A stretch of DNA of 64,000 bases from Piscibacillus sp052246295 (GTDB lineage: Bacteria > Bacillota > Bacilli > Bacillales > Alkalibacillaceae): NCBI GenBank assembly GCA_052246295.1, contig JBQQCO010000013.1, one strand, 5' to 3'. Of this stretch, positions 51,546-60,605 are shown piece after piece. Within the stretch, counting starts at the first letter, position 1. Every line of letters starts with the position of its first letter. The position numbers and the translations under genes are program-made. The notes beneath the pieces were generated by a model. It was not told where the DNA came from. It ran no database searches and saw nothing but the letters and a program-made list of their open reading frames with translations.

Positions 51546-52718
51546 ATGAAAAAGTATTGGAAGTCGGTTGTTGTACTCGCGTTTATTGTGATTGGATTAA
51601 GTACGTATCTTATCCAATCATCATTAGCAAGTAGTGATTTGCCACGTATCCAGATTGAGCATGTCAGTGGCGATGAAAGTCTAGTTGAGGGTATAGGACT
51701 TTCAGGTTCTTATATAGTTGACAATCGTTATAATACGTTCAATTTCGATGGAGAGGATACAAATTATGGTAGTGAGCGATCGTTTACTGAAGAGATTATC
51801 GGAAGGCGTTCGACTCTTGAGGACGAATTAATCAATGAATATCGTAATTTTATGAGAGGTCAACCTTACCTTTATGATAATTTTTATAATAGTGATGATG
51901 CCTTAGTGATTGTGGACTCTGAGTGGGACTATTTTAATGGACAGTCTCGTGCAGAGCTACGTGTATCATTTCTAAATAAGGATACTGAAGAGGAACAACA
52001 TAAAGTCATTAATCTTGAGAATACTCATTATGCCAATGTGTTAGAAGTTCAGTACATTGATGGTCGAATTTACTTATATGTTGAGTTTGTGCAACAAAAT
52101 GATCGAAGAAAGGTTAGAGAATTTGTCTACGATGTTGAATCGAAAGTGATGGTAAGTGATCAAGAAGTGTTTGAAAGCGATGAACCGGGTGAAAATCGAT
52201 ATGTAGAAGTACGAAAATTAAGAGAATCAATCATGCATGAACCTGCCGATTCGATGGTACTAAGAGCGACAGAGGTTCTTCTTGAAGAAGGGGAAGACGG
52301 TCTTCGCGAAACGGAACGAGAAGAGAAGCTCTATAAATATGACATTCAAAATGGTGAGATGACACAACTGGATTTACCTGCAGAAGAATACGGAAGTGCA
52401 CAACGATTTGACGGACAGTTGATCTATTTCATGCAACCTAGCGAAGAATCACTAAATATTATACCTTATGATATTGAGAGTGAAGAGTTCATGGATGGAA
52501 TTAAAATGCCGCAATCGGAACCAGAAATAGAATCTGGTTTAGAACATCAAACATCACCATTCTTTGATGTAAAAGATCAACGGGTTTACATGCTGGATGG
52601 AAATGCCATTCATGTTATTGATGCGACAACTGGAGAAACAGTTTACGAAGGTAAGATTGTTGTCGATGAAGATGTTGATTTTGAAAATATAAGAATAGAT
52701 GATTTAAGGTTTCAATAG
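51546..52718 (+). CDS. Membrane-anchored extracytoplasmic protein of the GntR-ABC operon
   Basis: A 390-residue protein with an N-terminal anchor (~7-25, no lipobox), then a long acidic, strand-rich domain with repeats of short Y-x-x-x-G/D motifs (YLYDNFYNSDD, IYLYVEFVQQ, LYKYDIQNGEM, VYMLDGNAIHVIDATTGE) like beta-propeller blades. ATG 51546 follows AAGGGGGAGA. Last gene of the gntR-ATPase-permease operon. It may bind the exported or sensed compound outside the cell. A terminator follows. Confidence 0.7.
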   Translation: MKKYWKSVVVLAFIVIGLSTYLIQSSLASSDLPRIQIEHVSGDESLVEGIGLSGSYIVDNRYNTFNFDGEDTNYGSERSFTEEIIGRRSTLEDELINEYRNFMRGQPYLYDNFYNSDDALVIVDSEWDYFNGQSRAELRVSFLNKDTEEEQHKVINLENTHYANVLEVQYIDGRIYLYVEFVQQNDRRKVREFVYDVESKVMVSDQEVFESDEPGENRYVEVRKLRESIMHEPADSMVLRATEVLLEEGEDGLRETEREEKLYKYDIQNGEMTQLDLPAEEYGSAQRFDGQLIYFMQPSEESLNIIPYDIESEEFMDGIKMPQSEPEIESGLEHQTSPFFDVKDQRVYMLDGNAIHVIDATTGETVYEGKIVVDEDVDFENIRIDDLRFQ

Positions 52719-52723
52719 GTCAT

Positions 52724-52753
52724 ACCCCTTGCCAGTGTCGGTGAGGGGTTTTT
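52724..52753 (+). terminator. Rho-independent terminator
   Basis: ACCCCTTGCC (52724-52733) pairs with GGTGAGGGGT (52740-52749), followed by TTTT. Confidence 0.88.
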
Positions 52754-52760
52754 AATTAGG

Positions 52761-53050
52761 AAGCTTTTGCGCGCTGGGGGCAAAAGCTTCAATTGGTATT
52801 GTTATCGTGCATTTTCGCTTGGGCGAAAATGCTACGTCATTCTAAAAGGTTAGATAAATTCGTTTGTGGGGTAGATAAAATGACGTTTTTTACTTCGTCG
52901 ACAAATTTCGAGGTAGATATATTCCGAAACGGGGTAGATAAACCTGAAAAAGGGGTAGATAAAAGTTTCAAAAAAGAAGCTTTTGCGCGCCAGGCGCAAA
53001 AGCCTCCAATTATAATTCATATGGTCGCTTTTTCGCACTAGCGAAAAAGC
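52761..53050. repeat. Array B: 21-bp word TAGATAAA flanked by duplicated paired hairpins
   Basis: TAGATAAA starts at 52851, 52872, 52935 and 52956, with TAGATATA at 52914 and a degenerate phase near 52893: 21-bp steps. On the left are hairpins AAGCTTTTGC/GGCAAAAGCTT (52761-52789) and GCATTTTCGC/GCGAAAATGC (52809-52832). On the right are GCTTTTGCGC/GCGCAAAAGC (52979-53002) and GCTTTTTCGC/GCGAAAAAGC (53028-53050). The left and right pairs are alike in sequence and order, a direct repeat of a two-hairpin module. The whole 339-base gap lies between convergent genes (52718 and 53058) and has no coding potential worth naming. Confidence 0.9.
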
Positions 53051-53057
53051 ATCTACA

Positions 53058-54326
53058 TTAACCCTTAACCTCACTCGCTCTCTGTGCAGCGTGCAGTCCT
53101 GCGACAAAGCCGGTTGAAAAGGCAGCGGTAATATTAAATCCACCTGTGTAGCCATGGATGTCTAAAATTTCGCCGCAGAAGTACAGGCGATCCATCATTT
53201 TAGATGCCATTTCGTTCGGCACGATTTCTTTAAGCGATACGCCGCCGCCTGTGATAAAGGCTTTTTCAATCGACAAGGTTCCGTTAACTTTCATTTTAAA
53301 GCCCTTCATCATGGCTGCTAAATCCAGCACTTCTTTTTTCTTGAGATGGTGATACGTGGTGCTTGGGTCCAATCCGATTTGATCCATTAGGAACAACAAA
53401 TATCTCTCAGGTACAAGCCCCTTCCACACTTGTTTCACCGACTTATTTGGGCTTTCTTTTGCCATCTTCATCAGCTTATCAGCCAGGTTTTGCTCACCTT
53501 CATCTGGTAAGCAATCGATCGCGACATCAAGCGAATCAACTTTGAACTTTTTCAATGCTTTAACGACAAACTGGCTGAGTCTCAAGGCGGCAGGTCCTGA
53601 TAAGCCTTGATGGGTGAACAGGATGTCCCATCTGTGAGCTTGAATCGGTTTGCCGTTAGGTTTTAAAGCTGTTACTTCAACGTCGTACAATGAAATGCCT
53701 TGAAGCGTTTTGTCTTTAATGAACGCCTCATTAGACGTCAAAGGCACTTCAGTTGGGTACAATTCGGTAATCGTATGGCCAGCTTTCTTGGCCCAGGCGT
53801 AACCTTGACCTTCACTGCCTGTGTTCGGAACAGATTTCCCGCCAACCGCAATGACGACACACGACGTTGCGATTTTTTCATTTTCTAAAATAATCTCATG
53901 CGAATCCTCACCATAGTGAACGGCTTCAACCTTCGTATTCATCCGAGCCTTAACCCCAAGCACGTCCAACTGTTTCACCAATGTGCTCACAACCGTTTTC
54001 GCACTATCGCTCACGGGGAACATGCGGCCTTTGTCTTCTTCTTTTAATTTCACACCAAGCGATTCGAAATACTCAATGATCGAAGAATTATTAAAAATCG
54101 AAAACGCGCTATATAAAAATTTGCCGTTACCCGGAATATGCGCGATTAATTCTTCATCAGGTAACACGTTTGTTACATTACATCGGCCCCCGCCACTAAT
54201 TGCAAGCTTGCGTCCTAGTTTATTTCCTTTTTCAATAAGTAGGGTGTTTGCGCCGTTCCTGCCGGCTGTAATCGCCGCCATTAATCCTGAAGGGCCACCA
54301 CCTATTACAACAACATCATATTTCAA
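53058..54326 (-). CDS. ytfP: HI0933-like NAD(P)/FAD-dependent oxidoreductase (YtfP)
   Basis: A 422-residue flavoprotein of the HI0933/YtfP family. N-terminal FAD-binding Gly-Gly-Gly-Pro-Ser-Gly (8-13), then SGGGRCNVTN (~45-54), and a C-terminal FCGEILDIHGYTGGFNITAAFSTG segment near 390. The physiological reaction is not established. Divergent from the flippase gene ytgP, as in B. subtilis. ATG 54326. The 3' end faces repeat array B. Confidence 0.9.
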   Translation of the reverse strand: MKYDVVVIGGGPSGLMAAITAGRNGANTLLIEKGNKLGRKLAISGGGRCNVTNVLPDEELIAHIPGNGKFLYSAFSIFNNSSIIEYFESLGVKLKEEDKGRMFPVSDSAKTVVSTLVKQLDVLGVKARMNTKVEAVHYGEDSHEIILENEKIATSCVVIAVGGKSVPNTGSEGQGYAWAKKAGHTITELYPTEVPLTSNEAFIKDKTLQGISLYDVEVTALKPNGKPIQAHRWDILFTHQGLSGPAALRLSQFVVKALKKFKVDSLDVAIDCLPDEGEQNLADKLMKMAKESPNKSVKQVWKGLVPERYLLFLMDQIGLDPSTTYHHLKKKEVLDLAAMMKGFKMKVNGTLSIEKAFITGGGVSLKEIVPNEMASKMMDRLYFCGEILDIHGYTGGFNITAAFSTGFVAGLHAAQRASEVKG

Positions 54327-54493
54327 TTTAGTTTCAAGCCTTTCTGTTTAAAAGTAAGTAGGATAAAATGTTTATGGGTATGCATAACTTTTGTCCCAAT
54401 CATTGGGTCGATTGTACGCGTTTCTTAATTTATACCATTCTATTATATGATAAAATATAATGGTTAGATTGAACAACAATTGTAGGTGAAAAC

Positions 54494-56113
54494 ATGTCAA
54501 ACAAGATGATCCGTGGCACGATGATGCTGACGGGTGCCAATTATACATCTAAAATTCTAGGAATGTTATATGTGATTCCCTTTTACGCACTAGTAGGTGA
54601 TGTAGGGGGAACGCTTTATTCATATGCTTATAATCCTTATCAAATATTTTTAACCTTATCGTCATTAGGCATACCAATGGCCATGGCTAAATTCGTTGCC
54701 AAGTATGATTCATTAGAAGACCATGCGACGAAACAGTCGATGTTTAAAACAGGCATCATGTTTATGATGTTAATGGGGCTTGTGACGTTTTTAATTATGT
54801 TTTTCAGTGCTGATTGGCTAGCACAGTACTTTATTTCCGATGAGGATTTGGCTAACTCTGCTGATGATGCAGCGTTTGTGATAAAAATGGTGAGTTTTGC
54901 GCTGATTATAGTTGCGCCGATGAGTTTAATTCGGGGGTATTTCCAGGGACATCAAGATATGGCTCCAAGTGCTGTGTCGATCGTAGTCGAGCAGATTGTC
55001 CGAATTGCGTTTTTATTAGTAGGTGCGTTTATCGTCATTAAAGTCTTGGATGGAACGATTCGAAATGCTGTTGGACTAGCTGCATTCGCCGCGTTCATCG
55101 GTGCAATTGCATCAGCTTTCGTGCTGTTTTGGTTTTATAGAAGGCATAAACCAACGATGGATCGGGAACTTGAAAAAACAGGTGGAACATTAGCTTTACC
55201 AGATAAAAAATATTATCAAGAGTTGTTGTCTTATGCTGGTCCTTTTATATTAGTAGGTATTGCGACACCGATGTATCAAATGGTCGATCAGTTTACGTTT
55301 AACCGGATTATGTCATCAATCGGACTTGCAGAGGTTTCTGAACAAATGTTATCCGTAATCCTAGTGTACGGTCACAAGCTAGTCATCATCCCTGTGACAT
55401 TAGCGATTGGTCTTGCGATGGCGGTTTTACCTGCTATTACAAAAGCTTATACTGAAAATGATCGACACCTTTATACTCAATACATTAATCAAGCGACTCT
55501 AATTGTCATGTTACTAGTGCTCCCAGCTGCTGTTGGCTTGTCCATTTTATCAGTACAAGCATACGGTACGTTATATGAGGTTGAGACCGCGGTTGATTAT
55601 GCCGGGTCATTACTGAGTTATTATGCACCTGTGTCATTATTCTTTGCTTTATTCACTGTGAGTGCAGCGATGTTACAAGGAATTAATAGACAGAACTTTG
55701 CGGTCGTGAGTTTGGGAATCGGGCTAGCGTTAAAAATTGCCCTTAACTTTCCACTCATATTCATATTCGAAGCTAAAGGTGCCGTCTTTGCAACGGGGAT
55801 TGCTGTATTAACGGCTGCGTCTTTAAATTTTTATAAAATTCATCGTGTGACGCGCTTTAAAGTAAAACCATTATTTAAGCAGTCCTTATTAATTGCGATT
55901 TTAACAGCGGTTATGGCTATTGTGGTTGTGATTGTGAGATGGCTAGTCGGTCTACCGTTCGATGCAGAACCTACACGTGCCAAGTTTATAGTACAAGTGC
56001 TTGTTGCGGTTCCTGTTGGTGGATATGTCTACTTATGGCTAGCATACAAGACAACCTTGCTCCAACGATTATTAGGTGATCGTGTTAATCGTCTGGCAAA
56101 ACTTTTCCCATAA
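54494..56113 (+). CDS. ytgP: Lipid II flippase of the MVF/SpoVB family (YtgP, MurJ-like)
   Basis: A 539-residue protein with 14 membrane helices of the polysaccharide-export/MOP type. The N-terminus (MIRGTMMLTGANYTSKILGMLYVIPFYALVG) and LIRGYFQGHQDMAPSAVSIVVEQIVRI are YtgP/SpoVB signatures. In B. subtilis the orthologue acts as a MurJ-type lipid II flippase in peptidoglycan synthesis. ATG 54494 follows AGGTG. Followed after 11 bases by the pseudouridine synthase gene, the conserved order. Confidence 0.9.
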   Translation: MSNKMIRGTMMLTGANYTSKILGMLYVIPFYALVGDVGGTLYSYAYNPYQIFLTLSSLGIPMAMAKFVAKYDSLEDHATKQSMFKTGIMFMMLMGLVTFLIMFFSADWLAQYFISDEDLANSADDAAFVIKMVSFALIIVAPMSLIRGYFQGHQDMAPSAVSIVVEQIVRIAFLLVGAFIVIKVLDGTIRNAVGLAAFAAFIGAIASAFVLFWFYRRHKPTMDRELEKTGGTLALPDKKYYQELLSYAGPFILVGIATPMYQMVDQFTFNRIMSSIGLAEVSEQMLSVILVYGHKLVIIPVTLAIGLAMAVLPAITKAYTENDRHLYTQYINQATLIVMLLVLPAAVGLSILSVQAYGTLYEVETAVDYAGSLLSYYAPVSLFFALFTVSAAMLQGINRQNFAVVSLGIGLALKIALNFPLIFIFEAKGAVFATGIAVLTAASLNFYKIHRVTRFKVKPLFKQSLLIAILTAVMAIVVVIVRWLVGLPFDAEPTRAKFIVQVLVAVPVGGYVYLWLAYKTTLLQRLLGDRVNRLAKLFP

Positions 56114-56124
56114 GGGGGATCTAC

Positions 56125-56835
56125 ATGCGTTTAGATAAAATTTTAGCCAATCAAGGGTTTGGTTCGAGAAAAGATGTGAAGAAGTACATTAAAAAAGGTA
56201 AGGTTCAAATAGATGGGAAGACGATTAAAGATTCGTCTTTCCACGTTGATCCTAAAGAGTCCGAAATTGTTGTGAACGGACAAGTGTTGGATTATCGTGA
56301 TTATATTTATATTATGATGAATAAACCAAAAGGCGTAATTTCCGCGACAGAGGACCATGTGGAAACATGTGTGACTGACTTATTAGACAAATTTTATCGA
56401 CCTTTTTCGTTGTTTCCGGTCGGGCGTTTGGACAAAGACACGGTGGGCTTATTGTTATTAACGAATGATGGGGAATTAGCTCACAGGTTATTATCTCCTC
56501 AAAAACACGTTGAGAAGACTTATGAAGCACACATAGAAGGATATGTGACAGACCAAGACGTTGAAGCTTTTAAACAGGGTGTTGAGCTTGACGATGGATA
56601 TGTGACAAAACCTGCTGATTTAATCATTGCTGAAGCGGGTGACATCTCGTATGTGCGTGTTGTCATTACAGAAGGAAAATTTCATCAAATCAAGCGAATG
56701 TTCGCATCCCTTGGTCATAAAGTAGTTGAATTAGAGCGTTTACAAATGGGAAGTCTAGTGCTTGATGATCAATTAGAACGTGGTGATTATCGCGAATTGA
56801 CAGAAGAAGAAATTCAACAGTTACAAGCGCATTAA
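56125..56835 (+). CDS. ytzG: RsuA-family 16S rRNA pseudouridine synthase (YtzG)
   Basis: A 236-residue enzyme: S4 RNA-binding domain (1-60) and catalytic domain with Asp103 in Gly-Arg-Leu-Asp-Lys-Asp-Thr. The RsuA family modifies one uridine of small-subunit rRNA; the exact target in this organism is assumed. ATG 56125 has AAGGGGG. Its stop overlaps that of the convergent ytzE gene (56832-56835). Confidence 0.9.
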   Translation: MRLDKILANQGFGSRKDVKKYIKKGKVQIDGKTIKDSSFHVDPKESEIVVNGQVLDYRDYIYIMMNKPKGVISATEDHVETCVTDLLDKFYRPFSLFPVGRLDKDTVGLLLLTNDGELAHRLLSPQKHVEKTYEAHIEGYVTDQDVEAFKQGVELDDGYVTKPADLIIAEAGDISYVRVVITEGKFHQIKRMFASLGHKVVELERLQMGSLVLDDQLERGDYRELTEEEIQQLQAH

Positions 56836-57059
56836 TCTACTTTGGGAAGTTTGACTTTTTTATCCGTCGTCGTCCATTCCCCTTTTCTGTAACTTTCAAC
56901 TAATCCATTATACTGTAAAATATTAATATCTCGTTGAATGGTGCGGTCTGACAGTCCAAATTGCTCAGACAGTTCTCTAGTTGTGGCTGTTCCTCGTTCA
57001 TTCAGATACATATAAATGTCTTTAATACGGTTTAACATTGTTTCTGACGGGTAACTCAA
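56832..57059 (-). CDS. ytzE: Small DeoR-type HTH regulator (YtzE)
   Basis: A 75-residue protein consisting only of a DeoR-type helix-turn-helix (ELSEQFGLSDRTIQRDINILQYNGLVES, residues ~28-55) with short tails; the sugar-binding effector domain of full DeoR proteins is absent. This matches B. subtilis YtzE in size and position between the pseudouridine synthase and the ytl genes. Target unknown. ATG 57059 with GAGGTGG upstream. Confidence 0.85.
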   Translation of the reverse strand: MSYPSETMLNRIKDIYMYLNERGTATTRELSEQFGLSDRTIQRDINILQYNGLVESYRKGEWTTTDKKVKLPKVD

Positions 57060-57173
57060 AAAACCACCTCTGGAAATTTTTTGAATACATGATATGATTG
57101 ATTTAAAAATATTGTACTATAAAATAAATAAAAAAATCAAAAAATTTTTAATAGAAAGAGAAGTGACGAGTAA

Positions 57174-57734
57174 ATGCCTGACGATCCTCATTATTTTATC
57201 GGGTTTCCAGTGCCGCAAGAATATAAGGAGTACTTAACGAAGTGGCAGGAGGCCTTGAAGCCTTTTGTGGATTATCGTAAATGGGTTCATGGACAAGATT
57301 TTCACATTACGGTGCGTTTCTTAGGTGGAGTCAACGCAAAGAAATTAAGTGATATTAAACGACTTTTGAAAAATATCGAACAATCACCTCTTCATTTGAA
57401 GATGAGTGGGCTTAATTTTTTTGGGAAAGAAGATCAACCTCGCGTTATGTATGCTGAGATTGAACGCAATCAAGAAGTTCTAGACTTTAAGCAGCAAGTG
57501 GATGATTACTTAGAAACCATTGAAATTGAGAAAGAAAAGCGTCCTTATCGACCACATATTACGATCGCTAAGAAATGGGGTAAAGGTAAGCTACACCTAT
57601 CAAAAGAAGCACTAGAAAATAAGTTAGAAGAGCCAAGAACTTTTTCTTTTGGAGTAGAGCAATTAAATCTATATCGTATTCATCCGAGTCGGGAACAAAA
57701 GTATGAAGTGATTGAAACTTTTGAGTTAAAGTAA
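57174..57734 (+). CDS. thpR: RNA 2',3'-cyclic phosphodiesterase (ThpR/YtlP, LigT fold)
   Basis: A 186-residue 2H phosphoesterase with the two catalytic tetrapeptides His-Ile-Thr-Val (44-47) and His-Ile-Thr-Ile (128-131). It opens 2',3'-cyclic phosphates of RNA ends. ATG 57174 with GAAGTGACGAG upstream. First of the plus-strand ytlP-ytlQ-ytlR set. Confidence 0.9.
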   Translation: MPDDPHYFIGFPVPQEYKEYLTKWQEALKPFVDYRKWVHGQDFHITVRFLGGVNAKKLSDIKRLLKNIEQSPLHLKMSGLNFFGKEDQPRVMYAEIERNQEVLDFKQQVDDYLETIEIEKEKRPYRPHITIAKKWGKGKLHLSKEALENKLEEPRTFSFGVEQLNLYRIHPSREQKYEVIETFELK

Positions 57735-57743
57735 GGTGTTGTT

Positions 57744-58676
57744 ATGGCGCAATTAGTTAAATTACAAGATTACATATCAAGATATGAAACTGACATGTAT
57801 AAGTATCCTGGTCAGTTTATTCGTATGAAAAAAGACCAGTATGAACGATTGGTTTCACGTTGGGAACAGGAGCAACGTGGTGTTTATTTAGATGAGCCTG
57901 AAGAATCGATGCAAGAAGTAGAATCAGCATCCCTCATTAAACGTTTATTTAAACGAAAAAAGCAGGATGAACTTGTAGAAGAGTTTGAAGAAGAGGCGAC
58001 GGTTGAACTTCCAACTAATGAAGAAGAGCTCAAGCATCACTTTTTAGATCAAGTCTTTTCAACACAACTTGTATGGGCTTCGAGCACTCTTCAAGAAGTG
58101 TCTTATTTTGACCGTAAATATGAACGAGACCCATGGCTTAAATATTTTCTTCAACGTTTTCCTGATACGTATCTCGTATTCTATCAACCTAATTTCAAGT
58201 TGAAGAATGCGACCATAGAAGGTGAAGTGTTGATGCTGACACCAACTGAAGTGATGTGTATTTCGGTGCTAGATCGTCAAACTAACGATGCGGTTTTTAC
58301 CCCAATGGATGACCGTAAGTGGAAGGTCGTTGAAGCGGGGCGAGAGCGTACAATTGTTAACCCTGTGATTAGTCTTAAGCGCACCGAGAAACTAGTTCAA
58401 AGTATACTTGATTATTATGAACTTGATTTTCCAATCAAAAAGTATTTACTTGCAAAAGATAGTTTAATTAATCATCAATCTGTACCCTTCCAAACTGAAT
58501 ACGTAGACAAGCAGAACTATGACGAATGGTTTCAAAGACAGCGACAATCTCGTTATCCGATTAAAGCCTTGCAGCTTAAAGTTGGTGAGAAACTACTGGA
58601 ACATACATTACGCCATTACGTTAAACGTCCGGTTTGGTTAGATGATGAGTTAGAAATAGAACACGAGGAGTCATGA
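57744..58676 (+). CDS. ytlQ: Conserved Bacillaceae protein YtlQ
   Basis: A 310-residue soluble protein of unknown function. It begins with MAQLVKLQDYISRYETDMYKYPGQFIRMKKDQYERL, has an acidic central linker (residues ~50-95, Glu-rich) and a C-terminal alpha/beta region with KNATIEGEVLMLTPTEVMCISVLDR, resembling a restriction-endonuclease/NERD-like core but without an evident catalytic set. The assignment rests on size and on its place between ytlP and ytlR. ATG 57744; stop 1 base before ytlR. Confidence 0.78.
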   Translation: MAQLVKLQDYISRYETDMYKYPGQFIRMKKDQYERLVSRWEQEQRGVYLDEPEESMQEVESASLIKRLFKRKKQDELVEEFEEEATVELPTNEEELKHHFLDQVFSTQLVWASSTLQEVSYFDRKYERDPWLKYFLQRFPDTYLVFYQPNFKLKNATIEGEVLMLTPTEVMCISVLDRQTNDAVFTPMDDRKWKVVEAGRERTIVNPVISLKRTEKLVQSILDYYELDFPIKKYLLAKDSLINHQSVPFQTEYVDKQNYDEWFQRQRQSRYPIKALQLKVGEKLLEHTLRHYVKRPVWLDDELEIEHEES

Positions 58677-58677
58677 G

Positions 58678-59607
58678 ATGTATGTGCTAATTATAAACCC
58701 TGTGGCAGGTCGAGGTAAGGGGATTGAGGTTGTTAAGGAGTTTTTAAACAAAAGGCGTGACCAACATAAATTTAAAACGTATTATACTGATTATCCGGGA
58801 CACGCTACGAAACTAGTAGAACAAGTCGTGTCTCTTCATGAAGACAAAATTCAAATGTTAATTGTCGTAGGCGGAGACGGAACAATTTATGAAGTCCTAA
58901 ACGGTATGAAAAAGTTTCAAGACATTCCGCTAGCATTTGTTCCGGTAGGATCAGGAAATGATTTTGCTAGAGGATGTGGCATGCCACTTAATCCGAGAAA
59001 AAGTTTAGAAGCTATTTTTAAAACAAAAAGATTTAAACCGTATTGGGCGGGGACTTATTTAACAGATCAAAAACCTGATAGATTAAAAAAGTTATTCGCA
59101 TCTAGTTTAGGGTTTGGCTTCGATGCTGAAGTGGCTGAAAAGACGAATGAATCAAAGTGGAAGCGATGGTTCAATCGACTTCGTTTATCATCCATTGTTT
59201 ATGTGTTTGGACTTATATCGACTATATTTAATTTTAAACCGAAAAATTTTAATTTAACCATTGATGGAAAAACACGTGAAATGACGGGAATTTGGATGCT
59301 TACCATTATGAATCACCCTTATTTTGGTGGTGGCATGAAAATAGCTCCAGATGCTACAATAAATAAACAAACATTTCATGTGACGATTGTTCATCAAATT
59401 TCTAAGAAGAAACTATTATTATTATTTTTGACCGTCTTTTTCGGCCAGCACACGAGACTCAAAGAGGTTGAGACGTTAATAGGTTCTGAGATTTCGATTA
59501 AATCGAAGGAAACGTTGACGTATCATGCTGATGGGTTTACTGGTAAATGCTTTGAGTGTGAGGTTATGAAAGAACCGACATCTCGGAATGTGGTCAGAAA
59601 AATCTAG
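58678..59607 (+). CDS. ytlR: Diacylglycerol/lipid kinase family protein YtlR
   Basis: A 309-residue DAGK-catalytic-domain protein. The NPVAGRGKG nucleotide loop (7-15) and Gly-Gly-Asp-Gly-Thr (65-69) with the VGSGNDFARG segment (~92-101) are complete. Members phosphorylate lipids such as diacylglycerol or sphingosine-like substrates; the true substrate of YtlR is not known. Contiguous with ytlQ (1-base spacing), so coupled. Confidence 0.88.
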   Translation: MYVLIINPVAGRGKGIEVVKEFLNKRRDQHKFKTYYTDYPGHATKLVEQVVSLHEDKIQMLIVVGGDGTIYEVLNGMKKFQDIPLAFVPVGSGNDFARGCGMPLNPRKSLEAIFKTKRFKPYWAGTYLTDQKPDRLKKLFASSLGFGFDAEVAEKTNESKWKRWFNRLRLSSIVYVFGLISTIFNFKPKNFNLTIDGKTREMTGIWMLTIMNHPYFGGGMKIAPDATINKQTFHVTIVHQISKKKLLLLFLTVFFGQHTRLKEVETLIGSEISIKSKETLTYHADGFTGKCFECEVMKEPTSRNVVRKI

Positions 59608-59723
59608 GAAATTTATGAAATCCTCTTGAAATAGAGTCTGATTATAAGGTAATCTTATTAAGTATCTCTAAATTTTAGGGATGCCAACACGAAGACATCA
59701 TGTGCAAAAAGTGGGTGAGTGAA

Positions 59724-60515
59724 TTGGAACATGTACTAGGTTCCGAATGGGTTATATCTCCAGCAGGTGGTACTACAGGAGAAGCTTTCTTAGCACAAAA
59801 TGAAAATCAAAAACTATTCTTAAAGCGTAACTCGTCACCTTTTTTAGCAGTGTTATCTGCTGAAGGTATCGTACCAAAACTCGTTTGGACGAAGCGGTTA
59901 GAAAACGGTGATGTGATTACCGCACAAAAATGGTTAGAAGGTCGCGTTCTCTCAAAAGAAGAAATGAAAAAAGAGAAGGTCGCAAAATTATTAAGTAAAA
60001 TTCACCACTCATCAGAGATTTTACATTTGTTCATGAGAATGGGGAAACATCCGCTTGAACCTTCTAATCTATTAGTTCGATTAATTAATCAATATCGTGG
60101 AAATCAACACGTTGATCAAGCACTGATTGCTCACGCGTTAGAGTTTTTACATAAACATTTGGATCAAGTTAGAACGCAAGAAATGGTCGTTTGTCATTCT
60201 GATATCAACCATGAAAACTGGTTGCAAGGTGAAGATGATCACTTGTACTTAATTGATTGGGATCAAGCCGTGATCGCTGATCCAGCATTAGACTTATGTA
60301 TGTTACTTTATCAATATGTGCCACGTAATGAATGGTCAAATTGGTTGAAAATGTATGGTGTTGAGCTTGATGATAATTTATATTTAAGAATTCAATGGTA
60401 CATGATTGCTTCATCACTATCATATTACATTTGGTATTTAGAAAAAGGTAATCTGGAGTATTCAAATAAGTGGAAGCAACGTTTAATGGAACATAAAATG
60501 GCTATATATTCATAA
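59724..60515 (+). CDS. ytmP: APH/choline-kinase-like phosphotransferase YtmP
   Basis: A protein of about 264 residues with the protein-kinase-like APH fold: Asn-Gln-Lys-Leu-Phe-Leu-Lys nucleotide lobe (~ residue 30-36), catalytic His-Ser-Asp-Ile-Asn-His-Glu-Asn near 160, and Leu-Ile-Asp-Trp-Asp near 178. TTG 59724 gives the usual MEHVLG start; the ATG at 59700 adds eight residues (MCKKWVSE) without a good site. Orthologue of YtmP, next to trmB (ytmQ). Substrate unknown. Confidence 0.83.
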   Translation: MEHVLGSEWVISPAGGTTGEAFLAQNENQKLFLKRNSSPFLAVLSAEGIVPKLVWTKRLENGDVITAQKWLEGRVLSKEEMKKEKVAKLLSKIHHSSEILHLFMRMGKHPLEPSNLLVRLINQYRGNQHVDQALIAHALEFLHKHLDQVRTQEMVVCHSDINHENWLQGEDDHLYLIDWDQAVIADPALDLCMLLYQYVPRNEWSNWLKMYGVELDDNLYLRIQWYMIASSLSYYIWYLEKGNLEYSNKWKQRLMEHKMAIYS

Positions 60516-60521
60516 AGTGAG

Positions 60522-60564
60522 AATCTATATCCAAAAGGCGCCTTTTGGATATAGATTTTTTTTA
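60522..60564 (+). terminator. Perfect 17-bp hairpin terminator
   Basis: AATCTATATCCAAAAGGC (60522-60539) is the exact reverse complement of GCCTTTTGGATATAGATT (60540-60557), a 36-base perfect palindrome, followed by T7. It ends ytmP. A -10-like TATAAT at 60566-60571 for trmB lies just after it. Confidence 0.92.
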
Positions 60565-60605
60565 GTATAATAGATTTACACTATAGACGAACTAGGAGTG
60601 ACAAC

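Noticed and set aside
52793..53041. 82-residue plus-strand frame across array B
   Set aside because: It runs through hairpins and the TAGATAAA array, has no ribosome site and its composition reflects the repeats.
53983..54351. 122-residue plus-strand frame over ytfP
   Set aside because: Antisense shadow of a well-supported flavoprotein gene.
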